Notes: generated by a model from the letters alone, not told the origin. A stretch of 35,391 bases of DNA from Amphimedon queenslandica (GCF_000090795.2 NW_003546514.1:68454-103844); one strand, 5' to 3'; shown: positions 18,977 to 30,090, counted from the stretch's first letter. Numbers and translations: made by a program.

Positions 18977-21530
18977 ATGGCTACAGAAAGAGACATTGCT
19001 CGCTTGTTAAATGAAGAAATAGGTCCTCGAGACAGTGACTACGTTGCTTCAGTTCTTGGGGACTACTTTTGTGATGAAACTAGTGGTAAGCTTATTCATA
19101 ACACTGTTTACATACTAACTGTGAATAGCGGTTAGCTATCACAACAATGACATTCCATCACCTGTATAAATGCACAATATTATTATAATAAACTTAGTTA
19201 TACAGTGTATTTGTTAATTGATAGAGACAGACTATGAAGCAGTAGAAGATATGGAAGAAGAAGAGGTAGAGGAAGAGAAAGAAGAAGAGAAAGAGACAAA
19301 AGATTGTGATGAAGATATTAATCCACCACTGTTTGATCCTGAGGTGGCTGTGGAGCTACANNNNNNNNNNNNNNNNNNNNNNNNNNNNNNNNNNNNNNNN
19401 NNNNNNNNNNNNNNNNNNNNNNNNNNNNNNNNNNNNNNNNNNNNNNNNNNNNNNNNNNNTACATAAAAACATATAGATGTGACATACAAGCCATGGCAAA
19501 GCCTGTTCAAGAAATTGCTATTATGAGTCAAATGGCAGCAACATCTACCATGGGGGGATTGTCGACTGGCAACCACAGGAGACAGAATGAGAGAAAGAGG
19601 CAATTTTTTACGTTCATGCATCAAGGTCATAAGGTTTGTAACTATGAGTGACACAACACAAAATTAATCGTTTTTCAACTAGATATGTAGAGTAACATTT
19701 CTGAAGCTACATGCATGTGGCAAAAGCAGGTTTGAGGAAATCATGAAAAACTACAGAATGAATGGATTAATACCAAGGTATGAGACTTACAAATTCAATG
19801 TTATGTACTTAACTTTATTAGAGTTCACGGAAATGCTGGAAAGACACCAAACCATGCTTTGACTTATAATGATATTCTCCGGGTTGTTGCTTTCATCAGA
19901 AATTACGCTGAAGTCCATGGAATCAGTCTTCCTGGAAGAATACCTGGAATGAAAAGTTACGAGAATAAGAAGTTCTTACCATGCAGTACATCTAAAAGGC
20001 AGGTATACTTAGAGTATGCGGAATCATGTGAAGGGCTTCATGTCAAAGCATGTGCTGAAACAACATTCAACATGTTGTGGCGACCCTACCTGCCTTATAT
20101 TGAAAAAATGAAGCCTATGTCTGACTTGTGTGCCACTTGTAAAGAGATAAGTGGACTGATTATAAGAAGTGCTAACATGCAATCAGATGAAAGGATAACT
20201 GAGGTAAGTCAGTATTGTAATAACACAAGTATTATTTAGAATTTTCAGGCAATGCAAAAGGCACTAGATCACAGAAGTCTTGTTAAAAAGGAAAGGGAGT
20301 ACTATAAGGATGTATTAAAAGAGGCACAATTATTGTTAAAAGGGCTGTACACTGATGCAGGAAACAATTACAATCCCCCACTAACAATGCCACTTGCTAT
20401 GTTAAATATTGTAGCACATTATAGCTTCGATTATGCTCAACAGGTAACATTTTATGATAATTATGAAAGTGTATCTAGCTCACTTACTTTTTTAAAGGTT
20501 CACTATCCTTCAAGTCCACTACAAGCAGGTCCAATTTATTTTCTTACTCCCAGGAAATGTGGCATATTTGGTGTGTGCTGTGAAGCTATCCCTCAGCAGG
20601 TTAATTTCTTGATCGATGAATCATTCGACACTGGTAAAGGGGCAAATCCTGTCATAAGCATGGTACATTTTTATTTGAAGAATCATGGCCTCAACTCAGT
20701 CAGTATCCATTTCAATGCTGACAACTGCACAGGGCAAAATAAAAATAATACAGTTATTCAAGTAAGTATATTACATGCACAATAATGAACATTTTAAATG
20801 TAATTTTTATTTATTTTAGTACCTCTTATGGAGAGTCATGACAGGACTCAATGCGTCCATTTCAATATCTTTTCTGCCAGTTGGACACACAAAATTTTCT
20901 CCTGACTGGTGCTTCGAACTATTAAAGCAAAAATTCCGTAAAGCAGAGGTGGACTCATTGGATGACTTCATTCAAGTTGTAGAACAATCATCTGCTGTGA
21001 ACAAAACCCAACCAGTAGGAAGTAGCAATGGTGAACTCATTGTAGAAACACTTGACTGGTGTAGTTACTTTGCTACATTATTCAAGAAAATAAAAGGCAT
21101 CACAGGCTTTCAACACTTTGTTGTAAATGCGACCTCACCTGGTGTAGTTGCAGCCAGACAAGCTGTAGATGGCCCAGTCACACAATTCAATTTGCTGAAG
21201 GAGGACGTTCAAATAATGGAAGATGAACTACCTAATATATTACCACCAAAGGGTATGTCAACTGAAAGGAAATGGTACCTTTACGAAAAGATAAGACCGT
21301 TTTGCAGATACCAATGTAAAGATGTAACCTGCCCACTTCCTGATACACCTCGACTAACAGGATCATCTCGACAATCAACTCCAGGTGTGGATGATCCACC
21401 AGACCTCGCAATGGAGATTGAAGTACCACATTCTCCAAGGCAATCTCTAGAACCACCTGCAACACAAAGAAAATGTGGTAATTGTGGTCAATTTGGTCAT
21501 AATAGAAGAACTTGTCCATGTAATCAGTAA
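18977..21530 (+). CDS. Transposase-like protein (DUF7869-like core, CCHC knuckle), multi-exon
   Basis: Exon 1 (18977-19085, MATERDIARLLNEEIG) joins in phase to an acidic exon (from 19225: EEEEVEEEKEEEKE), which runs into a 99-base gap of N. After the gap: 19477-19633, 19683-19777, 19822-20203, 20249-20443, 20498-20761 and 20820-21530, all GT-AG with preserved frame and introns of 44-58 nt. Core motifs: CGIFGVCCEAIPQQVNFLID, HFNADNCTGQNKNNTVIQ and SFLPVGHTKFSPDWCFELLK. They match a large uncharacterised family (DUF7869 as I recall) with a DNC-GQNKN and GHTKF-D signature suggestive of an RNase H-like DDE nuclease. The C-terminus has a CCHC knuckle (CGNCGQFGHNRRTC). Stop TAA at 21528-21530. It is probably the transposase that acts on the 37-bp ends; that role is inference. 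Confidence 0.75.
19361..19459. other. Assembly gap, 99 N
   Basis: Ninety-nine unknown bases inside the transposase-like gene. They hide the end of the acidic exon and part of at least one intron. The true missing length may differ. Confidence 0.99.
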
Positions 21531-21563
21531 ATGAATAACAGAAATGAGTTTGTGTAATGCACA

Positions 21564-21766
21564 TACTATTGATCCCCTTTCAACAGGAGAGGAACTAGTT
21601 TGTCTACAACAAACAGACTATTGATCCCCTGAAACAGGAGTGGAACTAGTTTGAATGCCAAATATTCAAACTATTGATCCCCTAAAGGAGAGGAACTTGT
21701 TTGTAACGCTAAGACATACAAACTATGGATCCCCTTTTTTAAAACAAAGGTGTGGAACTAGTATGT
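21564..21766 (+). repeat. Four-unit tandem array of hairpin-forming repeats
   Basis: Each unit of about 52 bases starts with ACTATTGATCCCC (variant ACTATGGATCCCC in unit 4) and ends with GGAACTAGTTTG or a variant. Starts lie near 21564, 21616, 21668 and 21719. The two ends of each unit are imperfect inverted copies (CAAACTA...TAGTTTG; TCCCC...GGAGTGGA), so each unit can fold into a hairpin with a short variable loop. The array begins 34 bases after the stop codon of the transposase-like gene and lies in its probable 3' UTR, upstream of the second promoter. Confidence 0.8.
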
Positions 21767-21960
21767 GCGTGAGACGTCAACATAAACACAAACACTCATT
21801 TTTGTTTAAAACTTACTAACTCAAAAGAGAAGGCCCGAGAGAAAGTTAGTCACGAAGTTATCATGCAGGTGATTTGTGTTTATCTGTACAGGTGAGAGGA
21901 CTGATGATAAAAATGTGTGGGAGGAGAATACCGAAATAGAAGTTATTGCGTCATTCACAG

Positions 21961-22006
21961 CCAATCAAAGAACACCAAGTGTCACCTGTGACCTTTAGGA
22001 TATAAA
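21961..22006 (+). promoter_or_regulatory. Promoter of the second gene: CCAAT box and TATA box
   Basis: CCAAT (within CAGCCAATCAAAG) starts at 21961. TATAAA lies at 22001-22006, 40 bases downstream and 40 bases before the ATG at 22046. The spacing is typical of an RNA polymerase II core promoter with a short 5' UTR. Confidence 0.55.
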
Positions 22007-22045
22007 ATAAGACACCTGAAACTGTAAGTTCAAAATCAAAAAGTA

Positions 22046-23053
22046 ATGGCTGCCCCAATAGAGGATGTCCTCATTGAGGTCCATCCATCTGATGGTAAGT
22101 TGGGAATGTGTAACCCTATAGTGATAACTATAATGCCTTTTGTTTTTGGTAGATGAACTTGGTAAGTTGTTGGTACATGTATGTTTGTGTTGTACATTAA
22201 AAGCAAAAAATAATTGTATTTATAGCAGAAAAAGATGAAGTAAGGGTGAAAGAGACGAAAGGAGACAGAGGAGAGAGGACAGAGGAGAAGGGGGACAGAG
22301 ACAAAGAGGAGGCTGGAGATAGTCAAAAGGACAATGGTAAGAATAAAAGGTGAAACATACAACTATACATGACATTGTTTTTAATAGAATCAAACGGCTT
22401 AAGTAAGTTTATTTACATGTGTAATTGTGTGATAATTTTTGTTGTGAAGTAGCTATGAGAAGCTAAAAAGTAATTTTGCATTCAATTTTAGTTAGTTCTA
22501 TTTACAACAAATAGGCAAGAAGAAAGAAGGAAGGCCCTTAGGTAATTAAACAATAGTTGAATTACTTGTACTTTAAATTCACATTTCTTAACTAAAGACT
22601 TGGAACAGTTCAGGCCTGCTCTCCGAAGTAAACTTAATTTTAAGTGTAAATTAAAGGCTTTATGCCATTGTAATTTAGGGCAGTTGGAACTCATTGAAGA
22701 TGGCAGGAGGGAGAGGATGGGGAGTAGTGAGGAGATGGGAGAAGAAACAGAGACAGGAGAAGAGACAGAGACAGGCGAGGAGACAGGGACAGGAGAAGAG
22801 ACTGGGACAGGGACAGAGAGAGACAAAGGAAAAAAATTTAAAGTATCAAAAGAGCATTATTGATCACTAGAATTTTTCCTTTGCTTAGAAAAAGCGAAGG
22901 CAACACAGAGGAGGGTGGGGTAAATGTGGAAAGCGTGGAAGAGGAGGGAAGGGAGGAGGCCAAGGAGGGAGGGGAGGAGGCCAAGGAGGTAGAGGGGGAG
23001 GCCAAGGAGGAACAGGAGGAGCCCCTCGTCCAACAGTAAGGAAAGGAACATAA
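22046..23053 (+). CDS. Accessory protein with charged N-part and RGG-box C-terminus, microexon gene
   Basis: Exons: 22046-22094, 22153-22161 (9 nt), 22226-22336, 22388-22402 (15 nt), 22515-22541 (27 nt), 22598-22842 and 22889-23053. The first five introns are all phase 1, the last (46 nt) is phase 0, and all are GT-AG. The protein starts MAAPIEDVLIEVHPSD, passes through a Lys/Glu-rich segment and a compact block RPALRSKLNFKCKLKALCHC, then acidic ETETGEE-type repeats. It ends with an RGG/GGQGG-rich tail (RGWGKC-like start, then GGQGGRGGGQGG) and a TAA at 23051-23053. RGG boxes bind RNA or DNA and help phase separation. No known domain; not a shadow, since the spliced frame is open throughout. 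Probably helps transposition or regulation, but that is a guess. Confidence 0.6.
22722..22822 (+). repeat. Purine-rich short tandem repeat, GAGACAGG-type, coding ETETGEE
   Basis: Imperfect units of GAAGAGACAGAGACAGG and GAGGAGACAGGGACAGG give repeated EETETG/EETGTG. The antisense frame (PVSSPVPV-type) is its shadow. Confidence 0.8.
22902..23036 (+). repeat. G-rich tandem repeat coding the RGG/GGQGG tail
   Basis: Units of about 24 bases (GGAGGCCAAGGAGG plus a variable AGG part) repeat three times after a GGAAGAGGAGGGAAG lead. The strand has strong G/A bias with four GGG-rich runs. Confidence 0.7.
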
Positions 23054-23667
23054 TGAAACATAAGAATAACAATAATCTTTTATAGGATTCATCAGCAAGT
23101 GCTAAAACTATAAATTATTTTAATGTTAAATGTAGGAACCTTAATTATAGTTCTAAATAAAATCTAAATAAAAATATTACCTGTAAACTCAAGCAGAAGC
23201 AATGTCCGGATGTAAATGACCCAGATGATGTTATTACAGTTCACAAAAAGGACTTTATTGGCACTAGAACACATAGCAATAACTCTACAACTTTTGTAAT
23301 GAAATAACTTACTTGTATTTGATGTCTCAATGCATGGCTGGGCTTTAGATCACTCTTAAGATGTCCAAGAAGCAAGAAAAGTAAGTTAAAATGCTGTCAA
23401 GTGCTGCTTTCTTCTTTACCCGTTTATTAATTGATTTGGGTGTGGTTTACGTGGTGGGCGTGGTGACATTTACTACGTCAACAGGCGTGACACGGAAACT
23501 TTGAAAATAACTTAAAATGCCTTTTTCTCTGTACTTGTATTCCAGAGCAATCGTCCAAACAGCGTCCCTAACTGCAAAGTTTTATTGCGCATTGTCATAA
23601 ATGGGATATCGCTGGAAAGGAAATTTTTTTCTCTATCTGTAAGTACCAAAAACTGATTTTACCCAAA
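23054..23667 (+). other. 3' region of the element: poly(A) signals and a possible extra exon
   Basis: AATAAA occurs at 23156-23161 and 23167-23172, about 100 bases after the stop of the RGG-protein gene, and probably ends that transcript. An open stretch at about 23195-23306 (CPDVNDPDDVITVHKKDF, TRTHSNNSTTFVMK, stop) looks protein-like and follows an AG. It may be an alternative terminal exon or a captured fragment. The remainder to the right TIR is non-coding, with one CACGGA at 23491. Confidence 0.35.
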
Positions 23668-23704
23668 TCCCGCAGATAGCCTGGTTTTCTCATATCGGGT
23701 CACA
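23668..23704 (-). repeat. Right terminal inverted repeat (37 bp)
   Basis: Exact reverse complement of 18635-18671, ending ATCGGGTCACA. Followed by AA and the resumed Helitron. Confidence 0.95.
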
Positions 23705-24830
23705 AATATGCCATGCCACCATCAGCAAGGGAAGAATCAATAATATCTATTGTTAAATGAGCATTTCTAGCAACATAAAAGCGTCTTAAAAGGCGTCTCA
23801 ACAAAGGATAATGAACAGAAGCATTGCGTAAAATATGCAGCATGCTTTTACAATCAGTATCAATACTACTACTCACAATAGGATGGCTGTCTGTAGAGTG
23901 CCGTTTGAGGGTAGGCTTTCTCTTATTAGTATACATTCTATTGTTATCATCAAAATTGTCATCTTTAAAATCACTATCATTGTTACACTCTTATACTATA
24001 TCAACACATGACACATAAACAATCCCTGCTACATAACAGATGCCATTTGTATCAACAGAGATTGCAATTGGACTATCTAATTTGCTATCAGAATTATCAT
24101 TAGGATACAAATACGCTGATTCAAAAAAATAAGGTTCACTAAGTTTTGTGAGACATTGCTGACCAAAATCACTAAAACAATTGAACTTCAATTTCCTAAT
24201 GCTATTTGATGCAAACAGCGATACGCTGACTTTGTGGGATCTGTTTTTAAAAATTGATTCTAACAATAATTATACTTGATGCAGCATTACATTTACTGTG
24301 ATATGATATGTTCTCAAAATCTACACCTTTCATACTTGATGGCAATAAATTATCAACTATTGTCAGGGCTGTAATATAATGCATCAATAATTTTAGTAAA
24401 TAATATTCCTTTCCTTCACTATTTGATGTAGGTAATGAGTAAGTACAACGTAATCTATACAATATTTGACCATTTTGACGATAATAATAATCTTTTCTTA
24501 GATGCTTATTTTCTTTATTGTTATCAAAAAATTAATATCTCAAAACCTTATCCTTTGTTGCACCTTATATTGTCACTATTTTCAAATGCCATTACAAAGT
24601 TTTTAGTCTTTGTGGGTCTGGATTTTGTTGATAACATTTTTTAGATATTATTTTGTTTAAGGGGTTTTGGGAATCTATTTTTTGTGAATACTCTTTTTTT
24701 CATATTTTTTTTATCTTTGTTTTTGTTATACCAATTTATAAACTTTTGCATAACATAACTTGGGTTCAATGCATTGTACTTTTTTGAATTATGCAAGCAT
24801 ATATCTTTCACTGATTTTATATACAATTCA
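23705..24830 (-). pseudogene. Helitron-linked ORF, right part, broken
   Basis: Minus-strand frames read towards the insertion: 24826-24641 (KKYNALNPSYVMQKFINWYN), 24462-24247 (YYLLKLLMHYITALTIVDNL), 24266-23991 (LFASNSIRKLKFNCFSDFGQ, EPYFFESAYLYPND) and 23936-23700 (MLHILRNASVHYPLLRRLLR, DSSLADGGMAYL). The last one runs into the left-side Helitron frame once the 5.07 kb element is removed. I do not recognise these blocks from Helitron Rep itself; they may be the N-terminal part of the Rep protein or an extra Helitron ORF. Frameshifts near 24260 and a stop at about 23990 show decay. Confidence 0.5.
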
Positions 24831-25565
24831 TGCTTTGCTTTTGACCCTGTTACATTGCCTTATATAGTATGCTATGGCATTTCATCTATTTCTACCTTTA
24901 AAGCCTTCCAGTTGTTTTGTAATTTCATACATTTTACATGCCTTTTTTTAAGTTTTTGACTTAGTTAAATTACTTTTTCTTTTTCTTTTTCCTTTTTTCA
25001 CAACTAACACCAAAATAATTACACTTAACAAAATTGCAAGTAATACAAAATCAAAAATGCAGGATCAATATTATTACTATTACCATTACAAATACTCAGA
25101 AATCTAATGTTTATCATTGTAATTACTTATCTTGATAATACAACAACTATGCCAATGATTTTCACGTATACAATTAGCAGCTGACAATGAGAACTCTGTC
25201 CAGCTGTAGCCATAAACTTACTCTAAATGAAAAGGAATTTATTAATTTTTGAAGTCACTTTATAATATTTACGTATTAGCTCTTAAAAGAACTGGTGATC
25301 CCTTAATCTTAACAGTTAAATGCTGTTAGGCATAAAAGAGAAGAACAGAGCGAAGTGAAGTTGCTGCAATTCCACTGTCACTATGGCATAAGTGCGCATG
25401 CTCATTTCATTTCAAAATGGCGTCTAAGACAGAAGGTGTCTTTCAACCACACCCAAATTATTAGAATTTATAATATAAAATTAAAGAATGTATAGACACT
25501 ACCTTTGAGGTCCTTGACCCACTTGCTAAGGAATAATGTAAAGGCCATCTTAAGCTGTTGTCTGG
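24831..25565. other. AT-rich spacer; no gene, one short protein-like patch
   Basis: Nothing recognised up to 25390. At 25417 an ATGGCG context opens a 15-codon frame (MASKTEGVFQPHPNY, stop). Around 25495-25540 the plus strand reads TFEVLDPLAKE before a stop, which leads into the repeat listed next. Confidence 0.35.
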
Positions 25566-25850
25566 TTTAAAAGATTATCGTGGCGATAGAAGATATTAAA
25601 AGAAAATGTCTGAACTATTTTGCAGGAAATTGAATTTGGGCCTATTCTCCAGATATCCTCCTGCAACATTAAGTTACACTTTAAAAGTACCAGGAAAATC
25701 GCTCAGTGAAGGAGAGCTCATCTACGCAATTTATAAGGCTGTATAATGTAAAATAAGAGTGACAAGAGTTTGAAAATTTTAATATTGGCCACCAGCTGGA
25801 AAAATCAACCTCAACCCTACATACAGGCTACTGCCTATATAATAATAGCA
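25566..25850 (+). repeat. Dispersed direct repeat, copy 1, with a decayed coding block
   Basis: Similar along about 285 bases to 30797-31080 in the same orientation (AAAAGATTATCGTGG, CAGTGAAGGAGAGCT and TTTATAAGGCTGT are shared exactly). The plus frame reads KDYRGDRR, then LFSRYPPATLSYTLKVPGKS and LSEGELIYAIYKAV, then a stop. The second copy encodes a similar peptide. No domain is recognised. Confidence 0.75.
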
Positions 25851-27269
25851 GGACCCACGACAAAAATAATGTGCAGGACTCACAAGAGAATAATAGTAGG
25901 AGCAACAAAAGACACTCAGTCTATCCAGGCTGTAACAGCAGTGCAGGCTGATGCAAAAAAACAAGCAGGAGTCACAAAACTACAAAATATAAAAAAATCC
26001 TTAGAATATTTAGACTGTATGGTAGGCTAGTAGCCAACAAGTCTTATGATAATTGAATAATTTTATACATTAACTTAATGCATTAGTGAATTACAAGAAA
26101 CTAGACCAAGACATTGTAATGGTATTTAAGTAAACCGTCTAAAAGTGTGCCTGTACAGCATGCATTATTCACATATATGGCAAAATAATTAATTTATAAG
26201 GCAAGTACTACACAAGGAAGGGCTTAAATAATTTTTTTTTAAATATTTACAAGTAGAATGGGACACAAGAATGAGTAGCAGTAACGTTATTGTACCCGGC
26301 AAAAATATACTGTACAATAAACATGCAGGCGATACTGATAAAATAAACAAATTTACCCACTCAGTGACAATTGTGGCATTAAGATGGCCCAGCATATACA
26401 AACCCACCCCTTCGAACTTCATGCATACTTACACTACATGTAAATGGCACTTGCATGACCATTCAGAAAATTTCTGGTGCCACACCAATCATGACTAGAA
26501 ATTTCCTTACAAAATTTCCTTCCACTTATCAATTACCAACAATACAGCACAGTTACACATATCCGTTGGAGTGGAATATTCTTAGATTAAATTATCATTA
26601 ACCTAGCTTTATGAATTTATGGTTGAATGTAAGCAAACCGCAGTGTGCATGCCCTATGCAAGCCGTACATGCATAGATAGACATCTGATCCAAAACTGAC
26701 TAACCTTGCAGGCACCAATATTGTATCCAGTCTCACTAAATGAGCCAAAAAAAGGTATGAAGGCGAGGATTACATGGTCACACTGGCCTGAATGCCCTTA
26801 CAACATGTCTTCTCATGAGCACGTGTTGTATAATTAATAGGTGGGTGGAATAATGAATGCGGGCAGGCAATGGGAAACAAGGAATCAAATTGGAGGCCAT
26901 ATTATATATTATTAATGTACATTATTATTGCCTACTTTTTTATAGACATTTGTTTCAATGAGTTTGCTTTTGCTTTTACATCTTTATAATACTTTGAACT
27001 AGTTTGCCATATACACGTATGTGAACTGACAGTTTCAATGAAGTGTTTTCATTACACATAATCTTGATGTTCATGAACAGCCATTTACACAAGTGTAACC
27101 GCATGTACCCTGTAATTTGCTTGGTGGTGTATTCCGTGTTGGACGCCAAAATAGAACCAGCTCTATCTTTCTGTCTCCATCTGTGCCCACAATTGTGCAC
27201 TGGTTTTTTTCATGATTTTAGAATGCAAACATAGCATTGGTACACAAAGCACACAGCAGTCTTGTATTT
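25851..27269. other. No gene recognised
   Basis: The open frame 25770-26030 partly overlaps the direct repeat and then reads a low-complexity, Ala/Thr/Lys-rich string; no domain. The rest (26031-27269) is AT-rich and shows no coding block that I can support. Confidence 0.4.
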
Positions 27270-27416
27270 TTTGAACTAGAATTAAGTGATAATGGACAGA
27301 GTTTAGTTGTGACAGAAGTCAAGGAAAATCTTAGCTATGATATTAGTCGAGTAAGTACTTATAGTGATGCATTACATTTTGCTTAGTGATAAATTGTATA
27401 CTGATTTCTGTTGTAT

Positions 27417-27431
27417 AATATATATATATAC
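27417..27431. repeat. Short AT run
   Basis: About seven TA units in a decayed intron-like stretch of the ZSWIM3-like gene. Confidence 0.7.
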
Positions 27432-29339
27432 TATTTAGGCAATATATTATAATCATCTCCCTTGACAATGAAAAATTAGTATTGAAAATAAAAAAGAGGC
27501 AGAAGGCTTACTGAAATTGAAGGTCAATAAAAAAAATACTTCAGGAGCACCTTACTCAAACAACAGGCAAAATTATTACATTTAAAGGCATTACTAGCAT
27601 ACAGACTGGAGCAAACAATGATGATGGGAACAACCTGGAAAATCTGGTAGATTGATTGAGGAAAGTGAAAGGTATATACAGCCATGTTTGTCCATTAGAA
27701 ATCCATGTAATATAGTTCACTATGTTCTAAGTCAAACCTTGAAACATTTGTTTTAATGCCATAATATAGTTGTATATGAACATGTTATGATTAGCAATTT
27801 GCAGTGGTGGGCATTTTAGTTATAGTAGCAAAAATATAGCAAACTGTATGTACATGCGTATATATTTTGATCAGTACTTTATTATAGGTTCCTCTGTGAA
27901 GATTCATAATGGTACTATAACTGGTCTTATGTTCCAGGATGGCTTGATGAAGACAATATTTTCATCGTATCCAGAGATTATCCTTGCTGAAGCAAAATAT
28001 AGGCTTACCAAATGGCAAATGCCGGTCTATTTGATGATGTATATAGATAGAAATTGGTAAGGTGAAATCATATCGGTTTTCCTAACAACACCAGGAGCGA
28101 TGTCGAAAATGATTCAGGCTTCTTAAGACTGTGATTCCTTCTTGGGGAGATGTTAAAGTGGTATTGACTGGCAAGGATTTTAATGAACAAACAGTGTATA
28201 AAAGGAAGATTTGGTATCCTGTTTTACAAATCCGCCTGTTCGACACGCTTTTTTAGTTTCAGACAAGTTACCGCTGAAAGAATGAGTGTTCGACCAAGTG
28301 AAAGAGATCATGTCTTGGAAATAGTTTTGAAACTGGCATGGCGGAGGCTAAAATAAGGAAACCTATCAAGAGCTTGTGCAGTGCTATTTAAAATCAGTGA
28401 TATCTTATTAAAATTTGAATTGGCATTACATTTTTCATGAGTGGTTTCAGTGTTTCTTGGATTGTTTCACACTTGGGGAGAGGACAAATTATCATGTGGA
28501 AAACATTAATGGGAAGCTCAAAAGTGTTTGTACAAGGTATATTACATGTATGTTGAATATACTTAGGTACACTATATAATTTAGTGTATTTAATTTATAA
28601 CTTGAAATGATGACATCATGCATGCTTTTCCTTATAGGTATAGTAGTCTTTCAAAGCTTTGAGAAACGAATGAGATCACTCCATTCATATGGCTCTTGAT
28701 AAGAGACGTGTTGACATGACCGATCCAGAGCAAGTAGATTACTTAACCATTTTGACACCATATGCTTTACAATTTGTTTCCAAGCAACTATTACAGAAGA
28801 GCCGAGTCAAAATTGTTCAAGTGTCAGAAAACAATTCATTTCTTGTATCTTCCTCTTCTGGTGGAAACTTTAAGTAACTGTAACTAGTTGTCAATGTGTC
28901 TTTTGGACAAGTGCTAAGCTGCCATGTCGTCATATTCTTGCAGTACGGGACAGGAGTTGTCTTTCATTGTTTTGTGACGATTAAGTAGATACTATGTGGA
29001 CTTTACAGCATTTGAAGGATGTCAATCAAAATAAGATTGGCTCTGTCAAACAATCCTTTAATGTATAGATAAACAGCAGTGTTTCAGTGCATTTATTCCC
29101 GATATTTTTTTGTATTCATGTAGTTTGTAGGAATAGCCCAAGATCACGCTAAAGTAGTCCTTAGTCTGCATCAGAAGTATTAGAAGGCTCAACAATTAGC
29201 TTTTGAAAAGGCAACAATTATATTTGAAAGTTAGAAAGGAGGATTTTGAGTCTTGCCTGAAAATAAAACTTCTGAAAGACAGTTGGAAGAATGGCAATAG
29301 TGTTACTTTCATCCCTGTTCACAATGAATTTCGTATGTA

Positions 29340-30090
29340 TGTATGTTTGTCTTTTTTTCGCAAGAGTCCCAGGATTACATGTACCATTTACATCAGTAGG
29401 TACCTTACTACTCACAGGCCATGGCCCTAAAAATAGGATTAACAATGTCACCTAGACCCATTTAGCCTCATGGGTTGATTAACACTTGACAGTCCATTAT
29501 CCCTGCTAGTACTCATGCTAGCTACATGACTGGGCAATCAATGACTCAAAGTTCTGATGCTATGTCTATATGTCTTTGTAAATGTGCATTACAGATCTGC
29601 ATGTACATACATGAATGTAAATGTAAATTGTATATCTATAATTATTGTGTCTATTATTTTATTAGTGTAAATGTTTTTGAATTGCATTTGATTTATACAC
29701 ATGTAGGAATGGCAGCTGTTAAAGGAACACATTAACGGAAGCAATTCATCGTAAAAAGTGACGCATATGTTCGTTAATGACGTGTAGTACTGAGAACTAT
29801 TCATAATGTGCAGCTGTGCCTCTACAATTAAGGCAAAATAGCTATTTGAGTGGTTACTAGCTAATGTTCCTAGTGTTTCTTCACTAAAAAGGGTTTCTTG
29901 GGTGGTATAAGTTCTAATGCTGGTCAAAAGAAGTGTTCTACAGTTGCCTACTCCTGGTTCTACACCTGATTACTGTCTCTACTCTCTACGTGTGTCTAAA
30001 CATGTATTACAACTAGTAATTAATAATGTGTTGCACACCTAATTTAATGTTTCCTTCCTTTACAGTGACATGTGCATTTATTTCCATAAA
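29340..30090. other. Stretch inside the ZSWIM3-like pseudogene without coding blocks
   Basis: Between VRKEDFESCLKIKLLKDSWK (29228-29287) and TTCQLCGDN (about 30180-30206) I see no family block. It may be an intron or an inserted sequence. It is AT-rich, with repeated ATGTACAT-type words near 29600. Confidence 0.35.

Larger units (their letters stand above)
18635..23704 (+). mobile_element. Complete 5,070-bp DNA transposon, unnamed family, inserted in the Helitron
   Basis: Perfect 37-base terminal inverted repeats begin TGTGACCCGATATGAG at 18635 and end with the complement at 23704. The flanks are AA (18633-18634) and AA (23705-23706). Removing the element and one AA joins the Helitron frame without a shift, from a Tyr-Leu codon pair into Ile-Asn. 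Contents: a multi-exon transposase-like gene (18977-21530), a hairpin repeat array (21564-21766), and an RGG-box protein gene (22046-23053) with its own promoter. Coding regions carry no stops or frameshifts apart from a 99-base assembly gap, unlike every other element here, so it is young. I cannot assign a superfamily. Confidence 0.85.

Noticed and set aside
21564..21766. Repeat array resembling a CRISPR
   Set aside because: Units are adjacent tandem hairpins without unique spacers, in a eukaryotic transposon, with no cas genes.
22488..22826. Minus-strand frame with PVPVSSPV repeats
   Set aside because: Antisense shadow of the purine-rich ETETGEE repeat in the plus-strand RGG-protein gene.
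22838..23098. Minus-strand Ser/Leu-rich frames opposite the RGG tail
   Set aside because: Shadow of the G-rich repeat; composition comes only from the repeat.
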